A DNA stretch of 64,000 nt from positions 1 to 64,000 of the forward strand of contig CAKMKG010000011.1 of assembly GCA_927441425.1 (NCBI GenBank), read 5' to 3'. The position numbers and the translations under genes were made by a program. The stretch is from an uncultured Bacillota bacterium. GTDB taxonomy: Bacteria > Bacillota > Clostridia > Peptostreptococcales > Anaerovoracaceae. Of this stretch, positions 51,784 to 61,011 are shown one piece after another. Every line of letters begins with the position of its first letter. Within the stretch, counting starts at the first letter, position 1. Under the pieces are notes generated by a model. It was not told the DNA's origin, ran no database searches, and worked only from the letters and a program-made list of their open reading frames with translations.

Positions 51784-51832
51784 TTTATGCTTTTAATATA
51801 ATATTGTATAGATTTAAAGGAGAGGATGTAAT

Positions 51833-52873
51833 ATGTGCTTATTTGTGAAAGACATGGGAATTGATTTGGGTACGGCTAACACCTTAATTTATATAAAAAA
51901 TAAAGGGATCGTCCTCAACGAACCCTCGGTCATTGCGGTCGACGCATTTACGAAGAGTGTGTTGGCCACGGGAAAAGAAGCCAAGGGAATGATTGGAAAA
52001 ACTCCGGAGAGCATCCGGGTTATAAGGCCGCTGCAGGATGGCGTTATTTCCGATTTTGAAATGACTGCCTGCATGCTGAAGACATACATAAAAAGGGTTA
52101 TGCCCGAAACATCTTTCTTTACCAAGGTCAGGATCGTCGTAGGCGTTCCTTCCGGCGTGACGGAAGTAGAAAAAAGAGCTGTCGAAGAAGTAATTCGTCA
52201 AATGGGAGCGAAAGAAGTATATATTCTGGAGGAACCGATGGCGGCTGCAATCGGGACAGGCCTTGCTGTTGATAGTGCAATGGGCTGCATGATTGCCGAT
52301 ATTGGCGGCGGAACGTCCGATATCGCAATTATTGCCCTTGGGGGAATCGTAACGAGTACCTCCTTAAGACACGCGGGAGACAAGCTCAATGATGCAATTG
52401 TTGCGTATATGAGGAAGCAGTATGATCTACTCATTGGAGATAAGACGGCGGAAGAAATCAAAGAAACGATCGGATGTGCATACATAGATAAATCGGATCC
52501 GGATAGTATCAAACAAATGGAAGCGAGAGGCAGAGACATCATTAGCGGACTTCCAAAGACGATTATCATTACATCTGTCGATGCGATGAAAGCATTAGAG
52601 GAACCAATCAAAATCATTATTGATGGAATTAAAAGTACGCTTGAGAAGACTCCGCCTGAGATTTCAGCGGACATTGTCAGCAATGGTTTGGTGTTGTCCG
52701 GCGGCGGAGGGCTAATAAAAGGCTTAGACGATCTGATCGAGTATTCGACGGGATTGAAGGTTACTATTGCAGAAAATGCGCTGGAGGCGGTAGCGGAAGG
52801 CACAGGAAAAAGCTTGTTAAGCATTGATAAGATTCAAAAATATGCAGGAAGAGGCACGAAAAAGAGAGTATGA
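51833..52873 (+). CDS. mreB: Rod-shape protein MreB
   Basis: Actin-like ATPase that organises lateral wall synthesis. Phosphate loops DMGIDLGTANTLIY and MIADIGGGTSDIAII, and the adenosine motif VLSGGGGLIKGLDDLI are in place; 346 aa. The start adds CLFVK before the usual region. It begins the mreBCD series and overlaps mreC by 4 bp. Paralogues such as Mbl cannot be separated by eye; the mreC/mreD context supports MreB. Confidence 0.95.
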   Translation: MCLFVKDMGIDLGTANTLIYIKNKGIVLNEPSVIAVDAFTKSVLATGKEAKGMIGKTPESIRVIRPLQDGVISDFEMTACMLKTYIKRVMPETSFFTKVRIVVGVPSGVTEVEKRAVEEVIRQMGAKEVYILEEPMAAAIGTGLAVDSAMGCMIADIGGGTSDIAIIALGGIVTSTSLRHAGDKLNDAIVAYMRKQYDLLIGDKTAEEIKETIGCAYIDKSDPDSIKQMEARGRDIISGLPKTIIITSVDAMKALEEPIKIIIDGIKSTLEKTPPEISADIVSNGLVLSGGGGLIKGLDDLIEYSTGLKVTIAENALEAVAEGTGKSLLSIDKIQKYAGRGTKKRV

Positions 52874-53694
52874 ATTGGCTGAGAGAACATAAAATTTTAA
52901 CAGTTATATTGTCGATATTTTTCCTATTGGTTATTGTCGTCGTGATATCATATAGCAATATCGGGAATAGTACAGTTTTGGGCCGCAGTGTCAATAAGGT
53001 GGTTGCCATGATACAGGGCCCTGTTTCCAGTGCGGGAAACGGAGTAAAGACAGGAGTATACGGAATTCTTCAATTTCGTAATATCCTGAAGGAGAATGAG
53101 GAACTGAAGGATCAGATTTCTGATCTGAACAGGGAAATCATCCAGATTAAGATGACGGAAGCAGAACTGGCGGAGCTTCAGAATCTGTCCAATATTTTAG
53201 GATATGAAAATGTTACGCCGTATTATTCCTATGTGACGGCAGACGTAGTTGCTATGGACGGTTCCAATTGGTTCAATCTTTTCACCATTAATGCAGGAAC
53301 AAAGGATGGGGTCTATAAAGATGCAGTGGTCATCAACGGTGACGGGCTTATCGGCAGAGTGTTAGAGGCCGGATCCGACTGGGCAAAGGTTATTTCAGTA
53401 ATCGATGAATCCAACTCAGTGAGTTTTAAAGTCTTCAGAGATATGCAGCTTTTAGGAATTCTGTCCGGGGACGGCAAAGGAAGCCTGAAGGGATACATGG
53501 TGGATACAGAGGCAGCGGTAATCGAAGGGGATATTCTCATCACGTCCGGTATGGGCATGTATCCGGAGGGCATTCCCATCGGCAAAGTAAAAAAGGTCGA
53601 ATGGAATAATGACACGCTACTCAAAACAGTAAACATTGAGCCCAGCGCATATTTTAAAAATTTGCAGAAGGTTACCGTATTGGTGAAAAAATGA
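52870..53694 (+). CDS. mreC: Rod-shape-determining protein MreC
   Basis: 274 aa with a short cytosolic start, one membrane helix (about 7-27), a coiled coil (ILKENEELKDQISDLNREI, about 73-110) and the beta-rich external domain (INAGTKDGVYKDAVVINGDGLIGRV ... GILSGDGKG). It links MreB filaments to PBP2/RodA. Starts inside the mreB stop (ATGA). Confidence 0.95.
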   Translation: MNWLREHKILTVILSIFFLLVIVVVISYSNIGNSTVLGRSVNKVVAMIQGPVSSAGNGVKTGVYGILQFRNILKENEELKDQISDLNREIIQIKMTEAELAELQNLSNILGYENVTPYYSYVTADVVAMDGSNWFNLFTINAGTKDGVYKDAVVINGDGLIGRVLEAGSDWAKVISVIDESNSVSFKVFRDMQLLGILSGDGKGSLKGYMVDTEAAVIEGDILITSGMGMYPEGIPIGKVKKVEWNNDTLLKTVNIEPSAYFKNLQKVTVLVKK

Positions 53695-53707
53695 TCAGGA
53701 GGCAGCT

Positions 53708-54244
53708 GTGAAATACAGATACTCATTTTTAATATTTTTTTTGGCATTCATACTGCAATCCACAATTATGAATCATTTCGGGATTTTTCAGATGTCACCC
53801 AATTTGATCCTTTGCCTGGTGGTGATTTTTTCATTTTTGTATGAGGGCTACAACGGAATTGTTTTCGGCATTGTTTTTGGATTTGTCAGTGATATCTGTT
53901 TTGCCGAGATTATTGGAATCACTGCCATGTGTAACTTTGCTGTGGCGTTGATCTGCATAGAAATGAAGCGATACTTTTATAAAGAAAGCAGAATTTCCGT
54001 CATGATTGCAACCAGCATTGGGACAGTCGTGTATGCATTATTCTTTTGGAGCGTCTACAGAATACTCGGGAAGGGCGCTGACTTTGTATATGTAATGGAA
54101 AAAGAGGCCATACTGCTGATTTATCATATCTTTATCACCATGGTGATTTATCAGATCATTCGCCGAAGTGTCATTAAACACAGCGGCGACCGATATATGT
54201 ACCGGGGAAACCTGCAAGAGGCAAGGAGCTTGAATCGATCATGA
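53708..54244 (+). CDS. mreD: Rod-shape-determining protein MreD
   Basis: 178 aa, about five membrane helices and little else, which is typical of MreD. Segments: FLILFLAFILQSTI-like first helix, FGIFQMSPNLILCLVVIFSFLYEGYNGIVFGIVFGFVSDICF. It starts with GTG behind AGGAGG and overlaps the PBP2 gene by 4 bp. Confidence 0.88.
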   Translation: MKYRYSFLIFFLAFILQSTIMNHFGIFQMSPNLILCLVVIFSFLYEGYNGIVFGIVFGFVSDICFAEIIGITAMCNFAVALICIEMKRYFYKESRISVMIATSIGTVVYALFFWSVYRILGKGADFVYVMEKEAILLIYHIFITMVIYQIIRRSVIKHSGDRYMYRGNLQEARSLNRS

Positions 54245-56991
54245 AGTGGATAAAATCTAGGAACAACCAAATACTCACCATGGTTATGATTATGATGGCA
54301 ATCTTGACGATCAGACTCTTTGGGTTAACGGTAGTGGAAGGCAGCCAGTGGGATGAAGCTGCTTCCGGTCTCAGCATAAAAAGCATCAATTCTTCCGCGC
54401 CCAGAGGTGAAATTCTGGATCGGTACGGAAGAGTCTTGGCGGGCAATATTCCCAGCTTTACTGTTCAGTTCAGCGCCGGGGATCTATCCAATGAGCAGAT
54501 CAACACAGTCTCAAAAAATCTGATCCACATTCTGGAGGTCAATGGAGATGCGTATTATGACAATTTCCCGATCTTAATCGAGAACGGCAATTTTGTGTAT
54601 ACCTATCATAAAGATATCAAGGATTGGCTTGCCGCGCAAGCAATGCAGACAGATTATTCGGCAGAGCAGGCATTCGACGAGATGAGAAGACGACAGAACA
54701 TAGAAGAAGGTCTTGATAAATATGGAGCACAAGTGGAGCTTCAAACAGTATATAATATTTTTCCGCCGATTTCCGTTAAGAACATGAAGTTCTTAAAAGA
54801 ATTGGATAAAGAAAGCTTTTTGGGCAGATATTATCTTGATACTGATTTAACTGCGGAACAAGCTTTCAATGCACTCAGAGAAAAGTTTGAGATCTCACCT
54901 GCACTGTCTGATACCGAAGCAAGGAAAATTATGGTGGTGCGAAACGAGCTGTCATCCCAAGGTTACCGGAAATATATGCCTGCAAAAATTGCTGGCGGTG
55001 TTTCAAATAAAACCATCGTGATCATTGAAGAGAAAAATTCTGATCTGCCCGGCGTGGAAGTAGTTGCTGAATCCGTAAGATATTATCCCAATGAAAATAC
55101 CGCTGCCCATGTTTTGGGATATCTGGGGCAGATTTCGGAAAGCGAGAAGGCTTCCTATGATGAAAAAGGCTACAAGACCACTGATATGGTTGGTCAGGAA
55201 GGAATCGAAAAAGCCTATGAATCTACCCTGAAAGGACAGGATGGTACAAAGAACGTAGAGGTGAATGCCTTCGGAGAGCTGGTTCGAGTCATTAATGAAA
55301 CGGAGCCGCAAAAGGGGAAGGATGTTTATTTAACCATCGACCTGGAGCTGCAAAAGACGGCGGAAGCTGCCTTGCAGCAAGCGCTCACTGAAATTCAAAA
55401 AGCCGGAACATTCCAAAGCCAGTGGGGGGATATTAAATACGGAACTGCATATAAAAATGCCAATGTGGGTGCAGTCGTTGCCCTAGACGTAAAGACAGGC
55501 GACGTGCTTGCTATGGCAAGTTACCCGAATTTCAATCCGAATTTATTTGCAACAGGAATCAGCAAGGACGACTGGAAGGCCCTACAGGGAGAAAACCTGA
55601 GAGATCCTCTGTCACCCTTGCCATTGTTTAACGTAGCAGCCAGAACAGCTGTACAGCCTGGATCGACTTTTAAGATGGTAACCGCCACCGCCGCATTGGA
55701 TAGCGGTTTGGATCCAAACAGAAAATTGCGGGATGGAGGTTATGTCAAGTTGGGAAACAGGACTTACGGTTGTTTGATATGGAACAGAACCAGAGGAAAC
55801 CACGGATATATCAACCTAATGGAAGCACTGGAAGTATCATGCAATTATTATTTCTTTGATATCGCAACGGGACGCGACTTTTATAAAAGGACCTCTCTGG
55901 GCTTGAAGGAGCCGATGAATATAGAGAAAATAACATCCTACGCGCAGCAATACGGACTTGGCTTAGAGACAGGGATAGAGATTCCGGAGACGGTTGTTCC
56001 TGTGCCCAGCCAGGAAAGAAAGCTTACTTCGATCAAATCCATGTTGAAAAACGTATTGATTGGTAGAGCAGAAATCTATTTCAAGAAGTCAATCATTGAC
56101 GATAAGGCAAAACTGACGGAAAATATCAACACGATTGTAGGCTGGACAGAAGAGAACCCGAGCAGAAACGAATTGATTGCACGAGTTGGAAACCTAGGTG
56201 TAAAAGAGAATTTGATTGAAACAGTTGTCGACCTCTGTAAGTTTACCTACTTCAATCAGGCAGCATGGACAACGGGAGATGAACTAAATATCTCAATCGG
56301 TCAGGGAGAGAATGCCTATACACCTTTGCAAATGGCCAATTATGTTGCGACAATCGGTAACAAGGGTGTTCATAATCAGGTAAGCCTCATCAAGGCAATC
56401 GAAGGGGAAGGCGCCCATGTAAAGGAGCCAGGCAAAAAGATAGATCTGAAAAATGAAAGTGATCTGGATTATATTATTGAAGGAATGAAGCTGGTTGCAA
56501 CAGGGTCAAAAGGTAGCTTAAGAGGAGCGTTTGGCAATTTCCCGGTTCAAGTTGCCGGCAAAACCGGAACCGCTGAGAGAGCAGGAAAAATCAATCCTCC
56601 CGACGAGGTGGAATATATCAAGCAGTATCTTCCTAGAATTAACAGCAGCTTGGTATGGGCTAATGTCGAAATGGAATTGAACAGACTGATGAAGGAATAT
56701 CCTGAAATCTATACAACGAAAAATTATGCGGTTAGACAGGCGGTGATCAATCTGAGCAACGGAAAGGTTACCACAGCAAAGATCGATGCTTTTAAGGCCA
56801 GCTATGATCCTTTTGCTTGGGTCATGACGCTGGCCCCAGCCGATGATCCTCAAATCGCAGTAGCGGTACTGTTGTTTCAGGGAGGCACGTCGGGGTATGC
56901 CGCGCCGGTAGCACGAGAAGTAATCGGAAAATATCTGCAGCTTGATAAAGCGTATCAGGATTATAGCTTAGACACGAAAATCACACAATGA
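54241..56991 (+). CDS. Penicillin-binding protein 2 (elongation transpeptidase)
   Basis: A class B PBP for lateral wall synthesis, coupled to mreD. One N-terminal membrane helix (13-32), dimerisation domain (APRGEILDRYGRVLAGN), and transpeptidase motifs S475xxK478 (QPGSTFKM), S533xN535 (VSCNYY) and K774TG (KTGTAER). At 916 aa it is much longer than the ~630-700 aa usual for PBP2. Extra sequence lies at about 125-250, between SxN and KTG (about 580-680), and after KTG (785-850). Such enlarged PBP2s are known in some Clostridia. Its glycosyltransferase partner, rodA, faces it at 57855. Confidence 0.92.
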   Translation: MKWIKSRNNQILTMVMIMMAILTIRLFGLTVVEGSQWDEAASGLSIKSINSSAPRGEILDRYGRVLAGNIPSFTVQFSAGDLSNEQINTVSKNLIHILEVNGDAYYDNFPILIENGNFVYTYHKDIKDWLAAQAMQTDYSAEQAFDEMRRRQNIEEGLDKYGAQVELQTVYNIFPPISVKNMKFLKELDKESFLGRYYLDTDLTAEQAFNALREKFEISPALSDTEARKIMVVRNELSSQGYRKYMPAKIAGGVSNKTIVIIEEKNSDLPGVEVVAESVRYYPNENTAAHVLGYLGQISESEKASYDEKGYKTTDMVGQEGIEKAYESTLKGQDGTKNVEVNAFGELVRVINETEPQKGKDVYLTIDLELQKTAEAALQQALTEIQKAGTFQSQWGDIKYGTAYKNANVGAVVALDVKTGDVLAMASYPNFNPNLFATGISKDDWKALQGENLRDPLSPLPLFNVAARTAVQPGSTFKMVTATAALDSGLDPNRKLRDGGYVKLGNRTYGCLIWNRTRGNHGYINLMEALEVSCNYYFFDIATGRDFYKRTSLGLKEPMNIEKITSYAQQYGLGLETGIEIPETVVPVPSQERKLTSIKSMLKNVLIGRAEIYFKKSIIDDKAKLTENINTIVGWTEENPSRNELIARVGNLGVKENLIETVVDLCKFTYFNQAAWTTGDELNISIGQGENAYTPLQMANYVATIGNKGVHNQVSLIKAIEGEGAHVKEPGKKIDLKNESDLDYIIEGMKLVATGSKGSLRGAFGNFPVQVAGKTGTAERAGKINPPDEVEYIKQYLPRINSSLVWANVEMELNRLMKEYPEIYTTKNYAVRQAVINLSNGKVTTAKIDAFKASYDPFAWVMTLAPADDPQIAVAVLLFQGGTSGYAAPVAREVIGKYLQLDKAYQDYSLDTKITQ

Positions 56992-57001
56992 GGAGAGAAA
57001 A

Positions 57002-57727
57002 ATGGGGAAGGTTATTTTAGTAGCTTCAGGAAAAGGTGGTGTCGGAAAGACGGTTTTTACGTCAAATGCCGGAGCGAAGCTTGCATTGGAAGGCTATAAG
57101 GTTGTCTTGATCGATATGAATATGGGTCTTCGAAACCTTGACATCTGTTTGGGTCTGGAGAATAAAGTGGTGTATGATGTTGCAGACGTCCTGACCGGTG
57201 TATGCAGGATCAAACAGGCATTGATCAAAGATAGGAGGTTTCCGGAGCTTTATTTAATGTCGGCTCCTCAAAACAAACAGAAAGCAGAAATCACCCCTCT
57301 CCACATGAAGGTGTTATGCAATAAATTAAAGAGAAACTTTGATTTTATACTTATCGATGCACCTGCAGGTATCGGTGAAGACCTTGTCATTTCAGGCGCT
57401 GGAGCAGATTCGGCAGTCATCATAACCGTGCCGGAATATGCTGCAGTAAGAGATGCTGATGCGTTGGATCAGGTCCTTCTTGAAATAGGTATCAAAAAGA
57501 GAACCTATGTTATTAACAAAGTAATTGCTAATTTGATTTGTACAGGGCTTGTTCCTAGCATAGCCGAAATAGCAGAGGCAATGCGACCCAATATGGCTGG
57601 AATCATCCAATATGATGAGAACATCCTCATTGCGGCGAACAACGGCCTGCCTATCGTTTACAGGGAAGGAACCTACATAGAAAAGAACTTCAAAAAGATA
57701 TTGGAACGAATCATCGAAGCATCGTAA
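57002..57727 (+). CDS. minD: MinD-like septum-site/positioning ATPase
   Basis: Deviant Walker A ATPase: SGKGGVGKTVFTSNAG, DMNMGLRNLDICLGLE, FILIDAPAGIGEDLV. 241 aa, roughly 20-25 residues shorter than typical MinD. It ends FKKILERIIEAS and lacks the basic-hydrophobic tail (for example ...FLSRLFG) that anchors MinD to the membrane. No minC or minE is adjacent. A position after PBP2 in the mre operon is common in Clostridia (mreBCD-minCD). It may act as MinD or as a related positioning ATPase. Confidence 0.82.
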   Translation: MGKVILVASGKGGVGKTVFTSNAGAKLALEGYKVVLIDMNMGLRNLDICLGLENKVVYDVADVLTGVCRIKQALIKDRRFPELYLMSAPQNKQKAEITPLHMKVLCNKLKRNFDFILIDAPAGIGEDLVISGAGADSAVIITVPEYAAVRDADALDQVLLEIGIKKRTYVINKVIANLICTGLVPSIAEIAEAMRPNMAGIIQYDENILIAANNGLPIVYREGTYIEKNFKKILERIIEAS

Positions 57728-57800
57728 AAAGGATCATTTCCGGTCTCTGGGACGAATAAAGGAAAGCGAATAGTGTAGATCATTGAAAGGCAATAAAAAT

Positions 57801-57835
57801 GAAACAATCATGCTTTTACGAAGCATGATTGTTTC
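57801..57835 (-). terminator. Rho-independent terminator between minD and rodA
   Basis: GAAACAATCATGCTT (57801-57815) pairs perfectly with AAGCATGATTGTTTC (57821-57835). On the reverse strand ATTTTTATT follows, so it serves rodA best; on the + strand the T-run is weak, but it may also stop minD. Confidence 0.8.
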
Positions 57836-57854
57836 TATGTTGAGCTATCCTATT

Positions 57855-58961
57855 TTAGAAATTAATGATCTTGCTTCTTATGCCGACATTCAGCACGATG
57901 CCCAGAGCGATCATATTGGCGACAACAGAGGAGCCCCCGTAGCTGATAAACGGCAGAGTGATTCCGGTAACCGGCATAATACCCATTGCCATGGCAATAT
58001 TTTCAAATATCTGGAAGCAGAACATGGCCAGAATGCCGATTACAATCAGCGAACCATACATATCCTTGGCGTTATCTGCTATTTTAATCATTCGAAACAG
58101 AAATACGGTATATAAAAGAATAACGATAGCGCCGCCAATCATTCCAAGCTCTTCCGCAATTACAGAAAAGATGAAATCTGATTTTTGAACAGGAAGGAAT
58201 TTTAATTCCTTTTGCGTTCCTTCAAAAAGTCCCTTTCCAAAGATCCCTCCCGAGCCGATTGCAATCTTGGAATTCCATACCTGATAATTCCCAGCGAGGG
58301 AATGGTTGTCCGGATGAAGGAATGCGTCAATTCGTTCCTTTTGGTGGGAAGCCATAAAACGGTACATGATCGGAATGGAGATCAAGAAAACTCCACCCAG
58401 CTTCGCAAACAGCTTATAATCAATTCCCGCAGAGAAAACCATAATTACAGTCATAAAACACATAACAACTGCAGTGCCAAGGTCTTCTTTCAGGATAATG
58501 CCAATAAACGGGGCCGCATAAAGAAGTGCCAATCCGATGCCCTTCATGGTATTTAAAGAACCTCGATTCCTTGTCAGATAACTTGCAAAGACAAGAACAA
58601 AAGAAATTTTAACAAGCTCCGAGGGCTGCATATCGATGGGCCCAAGATCCACCCAAGCACGGGCACCATAATGCTCCACCCCCAAGCCGGGAATATAGAC
58701 CATCAAAAGAAAAAGGATTGAAGCGGCATAGATGAGCTTTTCCAAGCTTTCAAAGGTTTTATAATTAAATAATAGAACGATAAAAAGTGCTGCAGTACCA
58801 AGGCAATAGGCAGAAAATTGCACCGTAATATCCTTCGTAATGATAAACTGATCCTCATAAGAAGTGCTTCCGACCATGACGATGCTGATAATTGCGAACA
58901 AAACCGGCAGGAAGAGGAGCACTTTATCCATATTCTTCAGTAAATTTTTAAAATAATTCAT
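57855..58961 (-). CDS. rodA: RodA/FtsW/SpoVE-family glycosyltransferase
   Basis: A SEDS polymerase of peptidoglycan, 368 aa, ten membrane helices. Conserved blocks: GARAWVDLGPIDMQPSELVKISFVLVFASYL, KEDLGTAVVM, SDFIFSVIAEELG and the C-terminal GGSSVVANMIALGIVLN. The context next to mreBCD-PBP2 supports RodA over FtsW or SpoVE. The start at 58961 follows AAGGT; the longer start (58994) is less likely. It is convergent with minD. Confidence 0.9.
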   Translation of the reverse strand: MNYFKNLLKNMDKVLLFLPVLFAIISIVMVGSTSYEDQFIITKDITVQFSAYCLGTAALFIVLLFNYKTFESLEKLIYAASILFLLMVYIPGLGVEHYGARAWVDLGPIDMQPSELVKISFVLVFASYLTRNRGSLNTMKGIGLALLYAAPFIGIILKEDLGTAVVMCFMTVIMVFSAGIDYKLFAKLGGVFLISIPIMYRFMASHQKERIDAFLHPDNHSLAGNYQVWNSKIAIGSGGIFGKGLFEGTQKELKFLPVQKSDFIFSVIAEELGMIGGAIVILLYTVFLFRMIKIADNAKDMYGSLIVIGILAMFCFQIFENIAMAMGIMPVTGITLPFISYGGSSVVANMIALGIVLNVGIRSKIINF

Positions 58962-59051
58962 AGATTGATACCTTCTTTGCTTCCTTGGGGACAAAATTCC
59001 AGAAATAGTGATTTTATGGAAAATATCACTGTATACGGCGGCTATTTAAAC

Positions 59052-59081
59052 TTGACATTCTGTCACGATAAACATTATAAT
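59052..59081 (+). promoter_or_regulatory. Promoter of rny
   Basis: TTGACA (59052-59057), 18 bp, TATAAT (59076-59081): both hexamers are perfect. Transcription would begin near 59089, leaving a leader of about 110 nt. Confidence 0.75.
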
Positions 59082-59197
59082 ATATATTGTGTAGTTATAT
59101 CAATATGTAATTACGTAATGCTGATATTTAGTAATTTGCCCAAGGTTTTACGGGCGTTAAAAAGTAAAAAATAATTTGGAGAAGGAGGTGTGTTAAC

Positions 59198-60739
59198 ATA
59201 GGAATAGGAATAGGAATACTCATTGGAATTGTTGCCTTAGCCTTTGGGCTGCTGGTTGGATATATATTCAGAAAAACTGTCGGAGAAAAAGCGATCGGAA
59301 GCGCGGAACAGAAAGCAAAGAATATGATCCTCGATGCTGAAAACAGATCGGAAACCATTAAGAAGGAAATAACCATTGAAGCAAAAGAAGAAGCGCACAG
59401 AATGCGAAGTGAAGTTGAGCGCGAAATCAGAGAAAGAAGAGCTGAAATCCAAAGATCGGAAAAACGACTGATCCAGAAGGAAGAAGCCATAGATCGAAAA
59501 ACAGAGAATTTAGAAAAGAAAGAAGAAGGCATTACACAAAAAGAACAAGCATTAATTGAGAAACAACATGAACTGGATGGTTTTATCTCCAGACAAATAG
59601 AGGAGCTGGAAAGAATCTCCGGGTACACAGTGGAGGAGGCAAAAAATGTTTTGCTGTCCAACATTGAAAAAGAGATCAGATACGAAGCATCTGTAATGAT
59701 CAAGGATATTGAGTCCAAAGCAAAGGAAGAGGCCGATAAAAAGGCGAAAGAAATCATAACCGGAGCAATACAGCGATGCGCTGCAGATCATGTTGCAGAG
59801 AGCACTGTTTCGGTGGTACAGCTTCCAAATGACGAAATGAAGGGACGTATCATCGGAAGAGAAGGAAGAAATATCAGAGCGATAGAAACCTTGACCGGAA
59901 TTGATTTAATTATCGACGATACACCGGAAGCAGTTATTTTATCCGGATTTGATCCTGTGAGAAGAGAAATTGCCAGACTGTCTCTTGAAAAGCTAATCGT
60001 GGATGGTAGAATTCATCCGGCAAGAATTGAAGAGATGGTGGAAAAAGCAGAAAAAGAAGTGAACAACATCATTAAGGAAGAGGGTGAGCAGGCAACATTT
60101 GAGGTCGGCATACATAATCTTCATCCGGAATTGATTAAACTTCTTGGAAGATTAAAATACAGAACAAGTTATGGACAAAATGTCTTGAAGCATTCGGTGG
60201 AGGTGGCTCATCTGGCAGGTTTGATGGCTGGAGAATTGGGACTTGATATCAAGACAGCCAAGAGAGCCGGATTACTCCATGATATCGGAAAATCCATTGA
60301 CCACGAGGTAGAGGGAACCCACGTTGATATCGGAATCGATCTTTTGAGAAAATACAAGGAATCGGAAACGATCATCAATGGTATGGCAGCTCACCACGGC
60401 GACTACGAAGCAAAGAGCATGGAAGCGGTTCTGATCGCGGCAGCGGATGCATTATCGGCAGCAAGACCTGGCGCAAGAAGAGAAACCCTTGAAACGTATA
60501 TCAAAAGACTGCAGAAGCTAGAGGAAATCGCAAATACAACACCTGGAGTTGAGCGATCCTTCGCAATTCAAGCCGGACGTGAAATCAGAATCTTAGCCAG
60601 ACCGGAAGAGATGAATGATGAAGAAATCGTATTCCTGGCGAGAGAGATCAGCAAGAAGATCGAAAGCGAGCTGGAATATCCGGGACAAATCAAGGTCAAC
60701 GTAATCAGAGAAACAAGAGCAATCGAATATGCAAAATAA
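59198..60739 (+). CDS. rny: Ribonuclease Y
   Basis: Membrane-anchored endoribonuclease that starts mRNA decay. Order: N-terminal membrane helix ([20 protein letters not shown]), coiled coil (about 30-200; [22 protein letters not shown]), KH domain (about 205-270; [15 protein letters not shown]) and HD domain (about 325-430; [10 protein letters not shown]). The only ATG near the start (59324) would remove the anchor. The strong site AAGGAGGTG (59183-59190) is followed 9 nt later by in-frame ATA (59198), giving 513 aa, the normal RNase Y length. No ATG, GTG or TTG is available in frame; the upstream frame is closed at 59165. Confidence 0.9.
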   Translation: MGIGIGILIGIVALAFGLLVGYIFRKTVGEKAIGSAEQKAKNMILDAENRSETIKKEITIEAKEEAHRMRSEVEREIRERRAEIQRSEKRLIQKEEAIDRKTENLEKKEEGITQKEQALIEKQHELDGFISRQIEELERISGYTVEEAKNVLLSNIEKEIRYEASVMIKDIESKAKEEADKKAKEIITGAIQRCAADHVAESTVSVVQLPNDEMKGRIIGREGRNIRAIETLTGIDLIIDDTPEAVILSGFDPVRREIARLSLEKLIVDGRIHPARIEEMVEKAEKEVNNIIKEEGEQATFEVGIHNLHPELIKLLGRLKYRTSYGQNVLKHSVEVAHLAGLMAGELGLDIKTAKRAGLLHDIGKSIDHEVEGTHVDIGIDLLRKYKESETIINGMAAHHGDYEAKSMEAVLIAAADALSAARPGARRETLETYIKRLQKLEEIANTTPGVERSFAIQAGREIRILARPEEMNDEEIVFLAREISKKIESELEYPGQIKVNVIRETRAIEYAK

Positions 60740-60766
60740 AGAAGAGGCTTATGCCTCTTCTTTCAT
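60738..60766 (+). terminator. Terminator after rny
   Basis: AAAGAAGAGGC (60738-60748) pairs perfectly with GCCTCTTCTTT (60753-60763). The T-run is short. The stop codon overlaps it. Confidence 0.6.
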
Positions 60767-60772
60767 GCAAAT

Positions 60773-60949
60773 GAAAAAGTATTTACAACGTTCCGTGAAC
60801 GGAACTCCTACGCAAGCGAAGCTTGCTACGCTGTCCGTTTTGCCGTTGCAGCTAAAGCTGCGGCAAAAAGGCACGAAAACCGCCGCCTTTGAATGCTTCG
60901 CATTAATGCGGTAAGAGGTTTCACGGTTTCCTAAGTAAATACTTCTTTC
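60773..60949. repeat. Nested-palindrome intergenic repeat, copy C (long form)
   Basis: Outer arms GAAAAAGTATTTAC (60773-60786) and GTAAATACTTCTTTC (60935-60949) pair with one bulge. Inside are ACGTTCCGTGAACGGAACT, a CGCAAGCGAAGCTTGC-type hairpin, a GCCG...AAAGCTGCGGC hairpin, and the shared unit with GGTTTCACGGTTTC. It accounts for most of the 60740-61011 gap. Bases 60788-60831 recur, inverted and identical, in copy D. Confidence 0.75.
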
Positions 60950-61011
60950 AATCAATTAATTAACCAATTACAAGGAAGAAAATCCAATTGGTTGGTCAGG
61001 TGGAGGACAAC

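Noticed and set aside
52198..52824. Reverse-strand frame of 208 codons over mreB
   Set aside because: Shadow of a strongly conserved gene; composition is typical of an antisense frame and there is no start signal.
59128..59757. Long reverse-strand open frame (about 209 codons) over rny
   Set aside because: It is antisense to the coiled-coil region of RNase Y, is a low-complexity Ser/Phe-rich translation with no ribosome site, and the + strand protein has clear domains.
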